Below, piece after piece: positions 41,484 through 51,773 of a stretch of 64,000 nt of DNA. Source of the DNA: WHSW01 sp963846565 (GTDB lineage Bacteria > Actinomycetota > Thermoleophilia > Solirubrobacterales > 70-9); NCBI GenBank assembly GCA_963846565.1, contig CAWJWL010000005.1:1426001-1490000 (forward strand). The letters are read 5' to 3'. A program made the translations under genes and the position numbers. The notes under the pieces are model-generated. The model was not told the DNA's origin and did no database searches. It was given only the letters and a program-made list of their open reading frames with translations. Position 1 is the first letter of the stretch. Each line of letters opens with the position of its first letter.

Positions 41484-41855
41484 ATGCACAGTGGCGAGCA
41501 AGGACGCGAGCGCGGCGCCACCCACCTCGGGACATCGGTGAGCGTCGCCCCGAGCGCCGATGGCGCGGCCCGGGTGACGTTGATCGGCGAGCTCGATCAG
41601 GAGGCGGCGCCGAACGTGGGCAGGGCGCTCGAGGAGGCGATCGGGATGGGCTCCGACGTCGAGCTGGACATGCGCGCCTGCGACTTCGTCGACTCGATCG
41701 GGATCGCGACGCTGGTGACGGCGGCGCGCCGGCTCCACGATCAGGATCGGATGCTGACCATTCTCGGCGCGCGCGAGCGCGTGCTGCGCATCCTCGAGCT
41801 GACCGGGATCGTGTCCCAGCACTGGATCACGATCGTGCCGCACGACGCGTCGTAA
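41484..41855 (+). CDS. STAS-domain anti-sigma factor antagonist
   Basis: 123 residues. STAS fold: VTLIGELDQEAAPNVGRAL, VELDMRACDFVDSIGIATLV with the phosphorylatable Ser of the DSxG motif, and TILGARERVLRILELTGI. Such proteins bind an anti-sigma kinase in the unphosphorylated state and so release a sigma factor. No kinase partner is adjacent. It starts just after the efeB terminator and is probably independent of it. Confidence 0.82.
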   Translation: MHSGEQGRERGATHLGTSVSVAPSADGAARVTLIGELDQEAAPNVGRALEEAIGMGSDVELDMRACDFVDSIGIATLVTAARRLHDQDRMLTILGARERVLRILELTGIVSQHWITIVPHDAS

Positions 41856-41891
41856 TGGACGTTCGCGCAGTCGTCCCCAGCGCCCGCGGGT

Positions 41892-43071
41892 CTAGGCCGC
41901 GAGGAGCTCGCCCAGGCGCCGTTCGAGCTCGCTCGAGAGCGCCTCGCGGATCGGGCCCTCGGCGGCTCGCTCGACCAGCTCCTGGAGGAACCCCTCGACG
42001 ATCAGCTGCTTCGACTCCTCCTGCTCGAGCCCATGCGCGGAGAGGTAGTAGAGCTGTTCGGGATCGACCTGGGCGACGGCGGCGGCGTGTGTGCAGCGGA
42101 CGTCGTCGGCCTCGATCTCGAGCCCGGGGATCGCGTCCGCGTGCGCTTGGTTCGAGAGCAGCAGGTTGCGGCTCTCCTGGAAGGCGTCGGTGCGTTGGGC
42201 TCCGGGATCGACGCGGATCATGCCGCGCCAGACCGCGGTCGAGGTGTCGGCGAGGACGCCGCGGAACGCGAGGTCGGAGGTCGTGTCCTCGGCCGCGTGC
42301 TCCTGGGTGGTGTCGTAGTCGAGGTGCTGGGTGCCGTCTCCGGCGTAGGCGCCGGTGACCTTGGCCGAGGAGCCCCGGCCGGCGAGCTTGGTCTCCATCC
42401 GTACCTTGCCGCGCCCTGACCCGAAGCCGAGCGCCACCCACTCGAGGTTGGCGTCGCGGCCGACCTCGGCGCGCTGGGTGGCGAACACCCAGCTCTCGTA
42501 GGAGAGCTCCTGCTCGCAGACGTAGCGGAGGTTGGAGCCGTCGCCGACGACCAGTTCGACGACGGCGTTGAAGAGTGAGTCCCCGCCGCCGTCCTCGCTC
42601 TCATAGCGCTCCCAGACCTCTGCCTCGGCGCCCTCTTCGAGCACGATCAGAGCGCGCCACGAGGTCTCGTTCCCGGGGCTCGCGGAGACGTTCAACCGCA
42701 GGGGCTCGGTCGCGACCGTGTTGCGGGGGACGTGGACGAAGACGCCGTCCCGCCAGCGCGCCTCGTTGCGCGCCGTGAACGGGTCCCCGCCGGGAACGAT
42801 CTTGCCCAGGTGGGCGCGGACCAGGTCGGCATGCTCGACCGCGGCCTGCGCGAGGGGCATCACGACCACGCCGGCGCCGAGGTCCGCCGGCAGCCCGTCG
42901 ACATCGGCCACCGCCTCGGGGTAGCGCTCGAAGTCGAGGTCGGAGAGGTCGGTGAACTCCCAGCCCTTCGCCTTCGGCCCCGGCAGCTCGAGCTCGCGCG
43001 CCCGCTGCCTTGCCTCGTCGCGCTCCTCGGTCAGCCAGTCCGGTTCTTGGAGCTGAGGCGCTGCCGCCCCA

Positions 43072-43079
<8 letters not shown>
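41892..43079 (-). CDS. sufD: SufD, Fe-S cluster scaffold complex subunit
   Basis: 395 residues. The N-terminal helices with GPKAKGWEFTDLSDLDFERY and the right-handed beta-helix core (NLEWVALGFGSGRGKVRMET, DLAFRGVLADTSTAVWRGMI, RNLLLSNQAHADAIPGLEIEADDVRCTH with the conserved Cys-His) end in QLYYLSAHGLEQEESKQLIVEGFL. SufD joins SufB and SufC in the SufBC2D scaffold that builds [4Fe-4S] clusters. It overlaps sufB by 8 bp. Confidence 0.93.
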
Positions 43080-44532
<1,453 letters not shown>

Positions 44533-44542
44533 CGTCTCGTGA

Positions 44543-44869
44543 TCAGAGCTCCAACTTCACTTCGTCGCCGTCGATGCGCACCTCGAACGTTTCCACGGGG
44601 CGGTAGGCCGGCAGGGTGCGTGGCTTGCCGGTCCGCAGGTCGAAGAGCGAGCCGTGGCGGGGACACTCCACGGTACAGGAGGCTAGATCGAACTCACCCT
44701 CGGCGAGTGGCCCGTCGTCGTGCGAGCAGCGGTCCTCGATCGCGCGAAGCTCCCCGTCGCCGCAGTTGAAGACGCCGATCTTGCGCCCGTCGACCTCGAC
44801 CAGGCGCATCTCGCCCTCGGCGAGCTCGGAGGCCTTGCAGACCGCGACTGATGTGTTGACGGAGGTCAC
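44543..44869 (-). CDS. Rieske [2Fe-2S] ferredoxin of the suf operon
   Basis: 108 residues from GTG 44869. RCSHDDGPLAEGEFD and VECPRHGSLFDLRTG hold the two Cys-His pairs (CxH and CxxH) that bind a [2Fe-2S] cluster. Small Rieske ferredoxins of this type sit in suf operons of many actinobacteria, probably as electron carriers for cluster assembly. It heads the Rieske-sufB-sufD operon. A -10-like TAGGAA 8 nt before the GTG suggests a leaderless transcript. Confidence 0.88.
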   Translation of the reverse strand: MTSVNTSVAVCKASELAEGEMRLVEVDGRKIGVFNCGDGELRAIEDRCSHDDGPLAEGEFDLASCTVECPRHGSLFDLRTGKPRTLPAYRPVETFEVRIDGDEVKLEL

Positions 44870-44876
44870 TCTTCTT

Positions 44877-44902
44877 ATTCCTACCCTCGAAGTCGGATTT
44901 TA
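44877..44902 (-). promoter_or_regulatory. Promoter/operator-like element of the Rieske-sufBD operon
   Basis: The minus strand contains AAAATCCGAC, 8 nt, then TAGGAA. The same arrangement, AAAACCGAC, 8 nt, then TAGGAT, precedes the rrf2 gene at 49934-49956. TAGGAA/TAGGAT is the likely -10 box; the CCGAC half may be part of an Rrf2-type binding site. Confidence 0.5.
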
Positions 44903-44925
44903 GCGGTCGGTAGTTTCTCCCCGCG

Positions 44926-45420
44926 ATGGAGGGAGTGAGCCCGGAAGCGGGCACGGGACCGGGTCGCGACCGTCGCGTCGTGATCGCCGTCGGCGGCACG
45001 ATCGCATTGGCGGCGGTCGTCGCCGTGATCGTGCTCACCGGGGGCTCCGGCGACGAAGCCTCGACCGCCGCTCCGGCGCAGTGCATCGAGGCGTGGAACG
45101 CCGATCCCGAGGCGCTCGCCTACGGCCAGCACAACTACGGCACGCACGGCTACGACCGCGTCCAGGTCACCCGGCTGACCGAGGCTGCCGAGGTGCCGGC
45201 GGAGGGTGAGGAGGGGCTCTGCGCCGTGATCTTCGGCGCGCTCGAGCTCGACACCGAGCCGGTGGCCGCCGGAGAGATGCGGATCGACGGGGCCTGGCAG
45301 CCGATCTCGCTGCGGCCGGGGGTCGAGCTCACCCGGGTCGCCGAGCTGCAGGCGATCGCCGTCGGGGAGGCGAACTCGTCGCTCAGCGGCGAGGGCCGCC
45401 TGGTTCCGTACGGCGGGTGA
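44926..45420 (+). CDS. Membrane-anchored hypothetical protein
   Basis: 164 residues. A membrane helix (RVVIAVGGTIALAAVVAVIV) anchors an exterior domain with AQCIEAWNADPEALAYGQHN, HGYDRVQVTRL and GLCAVIFGALELDTEPVAAG; the two cysteines may pair. The CxxAWN start is a pattern seen in small actinobacterial surface proteins of unknown function. It is divergent from the Rieske gene and converges on the glycoside hydrolase-like gene. Confidence 0.58.
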   Translation: MEGVSPEAGTGPGRDRRVVIAVGGTIALAAVVAVIVLTGGSGDEASTAAPAQCIEAWNADPEALAYGQHNYGTHGYDRVQVTRLTEAAEVPAEGEEGLCAVIFGALELDTEPVAAGEMRIDGAWQPISLRPGVELTRVAELQAIAVGEANSSLSGEGRLVPYGG

Positions 45421-45432
45421 AGACCCGCAGGG

Positions 45433-46545
45433 CTATCTCGAGAACGAGGTGAACGCGTCCCAGGCCGGCTTCGGCTGGAAGTTCTCGTAGCGAAAGAGCC
45501 CCGACTTCGCGCACCACTGGCACTGATCGGCCCCCGGCGCCGCGTCGCGCCACGCGTAGATGATCACGTTGGCGATGTTGAGGCTCTTCCGCTTGTCGGT
45601 GAAGAAGGCGAGCGCCTTGCGAACCATGTCGGCCTGGCCGCGCAGGCCGCGGTTCAGCGGGTGCTCGCCGCCGCCGGAGGCCCAGCCGATCTCGGTGACG
45701 TAGATCGGGTCGTTTGCCGCCCCGGCCTTGCGCAGCTCCTGCCGCCAGCGCCACAGCACCCGCTTGATCGAGAACATGCTCGCCCCGTAGGGGTGGACCG
45801 CGATCCCGTCGAACGCCTCGCGCGCGCCCGGCATCGCGTAGAGGTCCTGCAGGAACTCCCAGCCGGAGACGGTCTTCTTGCCCTCCTGCCCCGGCTCGCC
45901 GATCATCCCGCCGAGGATCACCCGGGCGCCGGGGTCAGCGTCGTGAACCGCGTTGCCGCCGGCGATCACCAGGTTGCCGTACTCGGTCGAGTTCGGACTC
46001 GGCTTCCAGTAATCGCTCGAGTTCTGCTCGTTCCAGATCTGCCAGGCGCGGATCGGCTGCGGCTCGAGCTCCGGGTGCTCGTGCCAAAACGAGCCGCCCG
46101 GCCCCCAGCGTTGGACCGCCGCCCTCATGAACTGGGAGAAGGCGATGTAGGCGCCGATCGTGTTCGGCCCGAGCTTGTGGCAGGTCGACGGGCAGCCCTG
46201 GAGCTGGGCGACCCAGTAGGGGGTGCCGTAGATCGTCGGCTGGACCCGGACCCCCTGCTTCGCCGCGAAGTAGACGATGTAGTCGTAAAGCCACCAGTTG
46301 TAGGCGCGATCGGGAGCGAAGAGGTCCTCCTCGCTGAGCGGCGTCGGATCGAGGTTGGCCCACGAGAACTCGTAGCGCAGGGTGCCGACCTTGCCGCGGC
46401 CCATCGCCGCGAAGTCGGCCTTGGCCAGCTTCGTCTGCGGGGTGACGCCGTAGAAGGCGCGCGGGGCCTCGCGCGCGCCCGCCGAAACGGCGCATCCGAG
46501 GGCGATCACGATCGCCGCGGTGATCCCCACCAAGACCCGGTTCAT
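45433..46545 (-). CDS. Secreted glycoside hydrolase-like (clan A, TIM-barrel) protein
   Basis: 370 residues with signal peptide (VLVGITAAIVIALGCAVSAG). The barrel motifs are complete: YGVTPQTKLAKADFAAMGRG, VGTLRYEFSWANLDP, IRAWQIWNEQNSSDYW with the acid/base Glu after Asn, GIAVHPYGAS and IYVTEIGWASGGG with the nucleophile Glu. This is a GH5/GH39-like architecture; the substrate is unknown. A paralogue is encoded at 58181-59320. Its position inside the suf locus seems incidental. Confidence 0.82.
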   Translation of the reverse strand: MNRVLVGITAAIVIALGCAVSAGAREAPRAFYGVTPQTKLAKADFAAMGRGKVGTLRYEFSWANLDPTPLSEEDLFAPDRAYNWWLYDYIVYFAAKQGVRVQPTIYGTPYWVAQLQGCPSTCHKLGPNTIGAYIAFSQFMRAAVQRWGPGGSFWHEHPELEPQPIRAWQIWNEQNSSDYWKPSPNSTEYGNLVIAGGNAVHDADPGARVILGGMIGEPGQEGKKTVSGWEFLQDLYAMPGAREAFDGIAVHPYGASMFSIKRVLWRWRQELRKAGAANDPIYVTEIGWASGGGEHPLNRGLRGQADMVRKALAFFTDKRKSLNIANVIIYAWRDAAPGADQCQWCAKSGLFRYENFQPKPAWDAFTSFSR

Positions 46546-46576
46546 CAGCGTCGATCTTAGAGGCCGCGGGCAGCCT

Positions 46577-47005
46577 TCAGATCCGGTCCCGCTCGGCGAT
46601 CGGATCGCCGGTGGCGCCTTCCTCTTCCCAGTCCGCGGCGTCGCCGAGCGCGGCCGACTTGACGACCTTGAGCCCGAGCAGCGCGCACTTCATCCGCGTC
46701 GCCGAGATCTCGATCCCGAGCAGGTCGAGGACGAAGCCCTTGTCGAGCCGAAGCAGCTCCTCGCGCGTCTTGCCGGCGAGCTCCTCGGTCAGCATCGAGG
46801 TTGCTGCCGTCGAGATCGCGCAGCCCTTGCCCTCGAAGCCGACCCCGGTGACCCGGTCGTCCTCGTCGAGGTGGATGAAGACGTGCTGCTCGTCGCCGCA
46901 GAGCGGGTTGGTGTCCTCGAACTCGAGCTCGAACTCCTCCAGGCGACCGAAGTTCCGCGGCCGCTTGTAGTGGTCGAGGATGTTCTCGCGGTAGAGGTCG
47001 TCCAT
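46577..47005 (-). CDS. sufU: SufU, Fe-S assembly sulfur-transfer protein
   Basis: 142 residues from ATG 47005 (MDDLYRENILDHYKRPRNFG). The three zinc/sulfur cysteines are in NPLCGDEQ, GKGCAISTAATSML and RMKCALLGLK. SufU carries persulfide from SufS to the SufBCD scaffold. The length matches Gram-positive SufU. It lies between sufS and the Rieske-sufBD operon on the same strand, but a reverse-strand small gene separates it from sufS. Confidence 0.92.
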   Translation of the reverse strand: MDDLYRENILDHYKRPRNFGRLEEFELEFEDTNPLCGDEQHVFIHLDEDDRVTGVGFEGKGCAISTAATSMLTEELAGKTREELLRLDKGFVLDLLGIEISATRMKCALLGLKVVKSAALGDAADWEEEGATGDPIAERDRI

Positions 47006-47116
47006 AGAACAAATGCCTGTCGGCTGCTCCGCTTCGCGTCCGCCGCCGCCAGGGTGGGTGTTGATGCCCAGGTGAAGGTAGCTGAGGGCGGTGATCGGCA
47101 TAGACTCGCCGGCGCG

Positions 47117-47371
47117 ATGAGCATCGGCCTCGTGATCGCGCTGTTCGTCCTGCTCGTGCTCGTCGTCATGCTCGGCGTCGCCGCGCTGCCTCGCGAACGC
47201 CGGCGCGCGCTCGGCGAGCGCGAGCGCGCGATCGCGGCCCAGATCGAGGTCGAGGAGAACGACATCGCGGAGATGCTCGAGGCACGGGCTCGGCTGCGGC
47301 GCGAGCGGGGGCAGCCGTCGATCGGTGAGGAGCTCGTGGACGAGGTCTTCGATCCCCGGCGGGGCGCTTGA
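47117..47371 (+). CDS. Small single-pass membrane protein with coiled coil
   Basis: 84 residues from ATG 47117. A helix (IGLVIALFVLLVLVVMLGVA) is followed by a charged coiled coil (RALGERERAIAAQIEVEENDI) and a tail ending IGEELVDEVFDPRRG. No known function. It runs against the suf genes, in the gap between sufU and sufS. Confidence 0.55.
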   Translation: MSIGLVIALFVLLVLVVMLGVAALPRERRRALGERERAIAAQIEVEENDIAEMLEARARLRRERGQPSIGEELVDEVFDPRRGA

Positions 47372-47411
47372 CGCGATTGACTCGCCCCGCTCGCTCCCTT
47401 CGGGCGGAGCG

Positions 47412-48656
47412 CTACGCGTCGAAAACCCGCCGCGCGTCCGCGAGCCCCTCGACCAGGCGGTCGATCTCCTCGGTCGTCGTGTAGACGCCGAAGCTCGCGC
47501 GCGCGGTCGCGGTGATGCCGAAGCGGTCCATCAGCGGCTGGGCACAATGGTGTCCTGCGCGGACGGCGACGCCGTGGCGGTCGAGGATCTCGGAGACGTC
47601 GTGGGCGTGGATGCCGTCGAGCTCGAAGGAGATCGGGCCGAGGCGCTCCGGCGAGGGGGGCGGGCCGTAGATGTGCAGGCCGGGGACCGCGCCGAGCGCC
47701 TCGAGTGCGTAGGCGGCGATCGCGCGCTCGTGCGCGGTCGCGGCGTCCATCCCGACGGCATCGAGCCAGCGGAACGCGGCCGCCATCCCGATCGCCTGCG
47801 CGATCGCGGGCGTGCCGGCCTCGAAGCGGGCCGGGGGATCCGCCCAGGTCGTCCCGTCCTTGGTCACCTTGCGGATCATCGAGCCACCGCCGAGGAACGG
47901 CGGCATCTCGCGCAGCAGGTCGAGCCGCGCCCAGAGCGCTCCGATCCCCGTCGGGCCGTAGGCCTTGTGGCCGGTGAGCGCGTAGAAGTCCACGCCGAGC
48001 TCCGCGACGTCGAGCGCCAGCTTCGGCGCCGCCTGGGCGCCGTCGGCGAGCACCAGGGCGCCCGCCTCGTGGGCGAGCCGGGCGATCTCGGCGAGCGGGT
48101 TCTCGGTTCCGAGGACGTTCGAGACGTGGGCGACGGCGACCAGCTTCGGCGATCGCTCGAGCAGCGCCCGGTACGCGTCGAGGTCGAGGAGGCCGTCGTC
48201 GGTGACCGGGACCCAGTCGATCTCGGCGCCGACGCGCTCGGCCAGCTGCTGCCACGGGACGACGTTCGAGTGGTGCTCCATCTCGGTGAGCACGACCCGG
48301 TCGCCGCTGCCGACGTTGGCGTCGCCCCACGCGCGGGCGACGAGGTTGATCGCCTCGGTGGCGTTGCGGACGAAGATCACCTCGCGGCGGTCGGCGGCGC
48401 CGACGTGGTCGGCGATCGTCGCCCGCGCGCCCTCGTAGGCTGCGGTCGCCTCCGCGGAGAGCGTGTGCGACCCGCGGTGGACGTTCGAGTGATGGCGCCG
48501 CTCGTAGCGGTCGACCGCCTGGATCGATGCGAGGACGCGCTGCGAGCTCGCGCCGGAGTCGAGGTACGCGACTTCGCGGCCGTTGATCTCACGCTCCAGC
48601 GCCGGGAACGAGGCCCGGATGCGCTCAATCGGGAAGACCTCGGCCGTCGTGCTCAT
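47412..48656 (-). CDS. sufS: SufS, cysteine desulfurase
   Basis: 414 residues, class V PLP enzyme. YLDSGASSQRV, RGSHTLSAEATAAYEGAR, VVLTEMEHHSNVVPW, DGAQAAPKL, the PLP lysine at about 231 in LTGHKAYGPTGIG, and RAGHHCAQPLMDRFGI with the persulfide Cys are all present. It takes sulfur from cysteine and passes it to SufU. The ATG overlaps the sufC stop by 4 bp, giving the order rrf2-sufC-sufS. Confidence 0.95.
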   Translation of the reverse strand: MSTTAEVFPIERIRASFPALEREINGREVAYLDSGASSQRVLASIQAVDRYERRHHSNVHRGSHTLSAEATAAYEGARATIADHVGAADRREVIFVRNATEAINLVARAWGDANVGSGDRVVLTEMEHHSNVVPWQQLAERVGAEIDWVPVTDDGLLDLDAYRALLERSPKLVAVAHVSNVLGTENPLAEIARLAHEAGALVLADGAQAAPKLALDVAELGVDFYALTGHKAYGPTGIGALWARLDLLREMPPFLGGGSMIRKVTKDGTTWADPPARFEAGTPAIAQAIGMAAAFRWLDAVGMDAATAHERAIAAYALEALGAVPGLHIYGPPPSPERLGPISFELDGIHAHDVSEILDRHGVAVRAGHHCAQPLMDRFGITATARASFGVYTTTEEIDRLVEGLADARRVFDA

Positions 48657-49420
48657 GCCACCTTCTCCTCGACCTCCTCGCGGATCCAGCCGTAGCCCTT
48701 GTCCTCGAGCTCGGTGACGAGCTCGGGGCCGCCCTGCTTGACGATCCGGCCCTCGAACATCACGTGGACGAAGTCCGGCTTGACCAGGTGCAGGACGCGC
48801 TGGTAGTGGGTGATGATGAGGACGCCCATGTCGGGGCCGGCGAACTTGTTGACACCCTCGGCGACGACCCGCAGCGCGTCGATGTCGAGTCCCGAGTCGG
48901 TCTCGTCGAGGACCGCGAGCTGCGGGCGGAGCATCGCCAGCTGAAGGATCTCGAGGCGCTTCTTCTCGCCCCCGGAGAAGCCGTCGTTGACGTAGCGGCT
49001 CGAGAACTCCTTCGGGATGTTGACGAGCTCCATCGCCGCCTCGGTGTCCTTGCGGAAAGCCTTCAGCGAGATCTGCTTCTCCTCGCGTGCCTCGCGGTGC
49101 GCGTTGAGCGCCATCCGCAGGTACTTGGCGACGGTGACCCCGGGGATCGCGACCGGGTACTGGAAGGCGAGGAAGAGGCCGGCGCGGGAGCGGTCCTCGG
49201 GGGCCGCCTCGGTGATGTCCTCGCCCTGGAAGATGATCTCGCCGTCGGTGATCTCGAGGCCGGGATGGCCCATGATCGCGTTCGCGAGCGTTGACTTGCC
49301 GGACCCGTTCGGTCCCATCAAGGCGTGCACCTGGCCCTTGGAGACCTCGAGGTCGAGTCCCTTGAGGATCTCCTTCTCCTCGGCGCGCACGTGCAGATTG
49401 CGAATTGCGAGATCAGCCAC
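48653..49420 (-). CDS. sufC: SufC, ATPase of the SufBCD complex
   Basis: 255 residues from GTG 49420, with AAGGAAG upstream. Walker A GPNGSGKST, signature FSGGEKKR (the SufC variant), Walker B LAVLDETDSGLDID, switch ITHYQRVL. YPVAIPGVTVAKYLRMALNAH is the region contacting SufB/SufD. It powers cluster assembly in the cytoplasm. It follows rrf2 by 22 bp. Confidence 0.95.
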   Translation of the reverse strand: MADLAIRNLHVRAEEKEILKGLDLEVSKGQVHALMGPNGSGKSTLANAIMGHPGLEITDGEIIFQGEDITEAAPEDRSRAGLFLAFQYPVAIPGVTVAKYLRMALNAHREAREEKQISLKAFRKDTEAAMELVNIPKEFSSRYVNDGFSGGEKKRLEILQLAMLRPQLAVLDETDSGLDIDALRVVAEGVNKFAGPDMGVLIITHYQRVLHLVKPDFVHVMFEGRIVKQGGPELVTELEDKGYGWIREEVEEKVA

Positions 49421-49442
49421 GTCTTCCTTTCGTTTCCGTTCG

Positions 49443-49925
49443 TCAGCCGACCGGGATCGGCTCGGCGGGCTTGCGGCGTTCGGTGAACTCGACCAGGTCG
49501 GCGAGCTTCGTTCCGGCGAGCGCCTTGGTGACGCCGCCATGGACTCGGGTCCAGAGCAACTTCGTCGCGCATGCCTCGTCTGCGTCGGTCTCGTGCGAGC
49601 AGAGCACGCGGCCGTCTTGGTCGGGGTGAAAGCAGTCCATCGGCGTAATTGCGCCCTCGAGCGCCTCGACCACTTCGAGCATCGTGATCTCGGAGGCCGG
49701 CCGCGCCAGGCGGTAGCCGCCGTGCGCGCCACGCACCGAGCTCACGAGGCCCGCTGCGCGCAGTTTCGCCACGAGGTGCTCGAGATAAGCGAGCGGCAGC
49801 GTTTCCGCCTCGGCGACGGCGCCGAGGGAGACCGGGACCGCGACAGCGGGTTCCTGACCCTCCGCGCGGCGCCCGAGCTCGACCATGAGGCGAACGCCAT
49901 ATTCGGCCTTGGTCGAGAAGAGCAT
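49443..49925 (-). CDS. Rrf2-family regulator of the suf genes
   Basis: 160 residues from ATG 49925. The winged helix is MLFSTKAEYGVRLMVELGRR and LPLAYLEHLVAKLRAAGLVSSVRGAHGGYRL. Cysteines at TPMDCFHPD, VLCSHETDADEAC could hold an Fe-S cluster, as in IscR and related sensors. It probably represses the suf genes when clusters are plentiful. A TAGGAT box stands 8 nt before the ATG, predicting a leaderless mRNA. First gene of rrf2-sufC-sufS. Confidence 0.88.
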   Translation of the reverse strand: MLFSTKAEYGVRLMVELGRRAEGQEPAVAVPVSLGAVAEAETLPLAYLEHLVAKLRAAGLVSSVRGAHGGYRLARPASEITMLEVVEALEGAITPMDCFHPDQDGRVLCSHETDADEACATKLLWTRVHGGVTKALAGTKLADLVEFTERRKPAEPIPVG

Positions 49926-49933
49926 CGCGACAA

Positions 49934-49956
49934 ATCCTAGCCCACGGGTCGGTTTT
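49934..49956 (-). promoter_or_regulatory. Promoter/operator-like element of rrf2-sufCS
   Basis: Minus strand: AAAACCGAC, 8 nt, TAGGAT. Spacing and sequence match the element before the Rieske-sufBD operon (44877-44902). The shared pattern may be the binding site of the Rrf2 regulator overlapping a -10 box. Confidence 0.5.
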
Positions 49957-49977
49957 AGCCGCGCGAACTGCCCGGGC

Positions 49978-51120
49978 CTAGAGCCAGCCGCGGCGGTGTG
50001 CGTGCTCGAGGGCCGCTGCAACCAGTTCGGGCATTCCGCGGGCGACGCTCGTCCCGTCCCGCGGGCGCCAGAACGTGGCGACCCCGTCCCTGATCCCGGC
50101 CTGGAGATCGGTGCCGTACTCGAACGCAGGCGACGTGGTCGACGAACCGTCCTTCACCGCCATCATCACCCCGTTCACCCCCGAGCCGGTGGCCCGCTCG
50201 ATCAGGAGCGCGACTCGCCCGTGGACCTCCGACCCGGGGAGCGTCCCGTCGATGACGGCGATGGCGTGTCCCGGCGCCGGCAGCCACGGATAGGCACGGT
50301 GAAACTGAAGCGAGTCCTCGAACCGGTTCATCGTCGGCATGAGTTGGGCGCACTTCGTCATCGCCGTGACCCAGGACTCGGCGGGAGGCGACTCGAGGCC
50401 CTGCGAGTCGGGCGTCTGCACCGGGTTCGCGGGCGGGGCTGCGTGGCCGGGTTCCGTCCCCGCCCAGAAGGGTGCATCGAGCTGATCGGCGAACGGGCGC
50501 GGTGGGTGGGCAGCGAGGCTCGCCTCGCGCAGCGCCACGGCCACCGAGCAGGCGGCCTCACAAGCGGCATCGAGAGCGGCGTCCTCCAGGTAGCCCTTCG
50601 TCGCCAGGGAGAAGAGGCCGTAGTCGAAGCGGAGATCCATGTCCTCCCACGCGCCCGGACTCTCAGCGGACACCAGCCAGGGCGCCGCCGCGCTCAACAC
50701 GGCGTCGATCGCGGGCCGGTCGGCATTTACGCCGAAGTACAGATAGCGGCCGTCGATCCCGTAGCGGTCCGGCGGGACCTGTGCCCAGCCGAACTCGGGA
50801 TCTTCGAACTCGAACGGGCGGATGCTCATGCGCTGGATCGAGCCGATGCCGGCGGCGAGGGGGACGATCACCCTGGTGACGTGATGCTTGACGTGGCGGT
50901 TCTGCAGGCCGCGGGAGTCGTCCTCGTCAAAATGCTGGTGCAGGGCGATGCCGTAGAGGCCGCCCGGGAGGAGCCCCTCGACGAGGTTGAAGAAGGGGTC
51001 GAAGCCGACGTGGGTGGCGTAGCCGGGCGGCGCCACCGACCCGTGGTGAACCAGGCCCCGCTGCTCCGCGTAGCCGCGCAGCTCGCCTCGCGGCGCCCCG
51101 AAGCTGCCGAAAAATCTCAC
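49978..51120 (-). CDS. Hypothetical protein
   Basis: 380 residues with no signal or membrane helix. Distinct blocks are GFDPFFNLVEGLLPGGLYGIA, VTRVIVPLAAGIGSIQRMSIRP, DRYGIDGRYLYFGVNADRP and MTKCAQLMPTMNRFEDSLQFHR. No family recognised. It is followed by the leftward rrf2 gene and preceded by the two-component genes; there is a 19-bp gap to the regulator, so it might share that transcript. Confidence 0.5.
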   Translation of the reverse strand: MRFFGSFGAPRGELRGYAEQRGLVHHGSVAPPGYATHVGFDPFFNLVEGLLPGGLYGIALHQHFDEDDSRGLQNRHVKHHVTRVIVPLAAGIGSIQRMSIRPFEFEDPEFGWAQVPPDRYGIDGRYLYFGVNADRPAIDAVLSAAAPWLVSAESPGAWEDMDLRFDYGLFSLATKGYLEDAALDAACEAACSVAVALREASLAAHPPRPFADQLDAPFWAGTEPGHAAPPANPVQTPDSQGLESPPAESWVTAMTKCAQLMPTMNRFEDSLQFHRAYPWLPAPGHAIAVIDGTLPGSEVHGRVALLIERATGSGVNGVMMAVKDGSSTTSPAFEYGTDLQAGIRDGVATFWRPRDGTSVARGMPELVAAALEHAHRRGWL

Positions 51121-51139
51121 GCCCGCGCGATTATCGCGC

Positions 51140-51769
51140 TTAGGGCTCGATCAGGCCGCGGCGGATCGCGTAGCGGACCAGCTCGACCCGGTCGCGCATG
51201 CCGAGCTTTCGCATCGCGTTCGAGCGGTGGTTCTCGACCGTCTTCTCGGAGAGGTGGAGGACCGCGGCGATCTCCTTGTTCGTATGCGCCTCGGCGACGA
51301 GCTTCACGACCTCCTCCTCGCGGGGGGTGAGATCGTCAGAGCGCCCACGACTCTCGCCGAGCACGTCCTTGATCAGCATCCGCTGGGCCTCCGGGGTGAG
51401 GAAGGGCTCGCCGCGCTCGACCGCGCGCACGGCCTCCATCAGGTCGTGGTCGGCCTGCGTCTTCAGCACGTAGCCGGAGGCGCCGGCCTTGAGCGCTTCG
51501 AACAGGTAGCGCTCGTCGTCATACATCGAAAGGATCAGGACGGCGACGTCGGGCGCCTGCTCGCGGATCTCGCGCGTCGCCTGGAGGCCGGTGAGCTTCG
51601 GCATCTTCACGTCGAGGATGGCGAGGTCGGGCCGCTCGCGGATGGCCGCGTCGCGGGCCGCGGCGCCGTCCTCCGCCTCGGCGATGACCTCGATGTCACC
51701 CTGGCTCTCGAGCAGCATCCGCAGGCCGGAGCGCACGATCCCGTGGTCGTCTGCGATCAGGACGCGCAC
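51140..51769 (-). CDS. NarL/FixJ-type response regulator
   Basis: 209 residues from GTG 51769 (an ATG at 51796 would overlap the kinase gene by 23 bp). Receiver domain: VLIADDHGIVRSGLRMLLES with acidic pocket, phosphorylated Asp in LAILDVKMPKLTG, LILSMYDDE and GYVLKTQ with the Lys. The LuxR-type HTH is LTPREEEVVKLVAEAHTNKE followed by LSEKTVENHRSNAMRKLG. It is paired with the upstream kinase; the target genes are unknown. Confidence 0.92.
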   Translation of the reverse strand: MRVLIADDHGIVRSGLRMLLESQGDIEVIAEAEDGAAARDAAIRERPDLAILDVKMPKLTGLQATREIREQAPDVAVLILSMYDDERYLFEALKAGASGYVLKTQADHDLMEAVRAVERGEPFLTPEAQRMLIKDVLGESRGRSDDLTPREEEVVKLVAEAHTNKEIAAVLHLSEKTVENHRSNAMRKLGMRDRVELVRYAIRRGLIEP

Positions 51770-51773
51770 GGCC

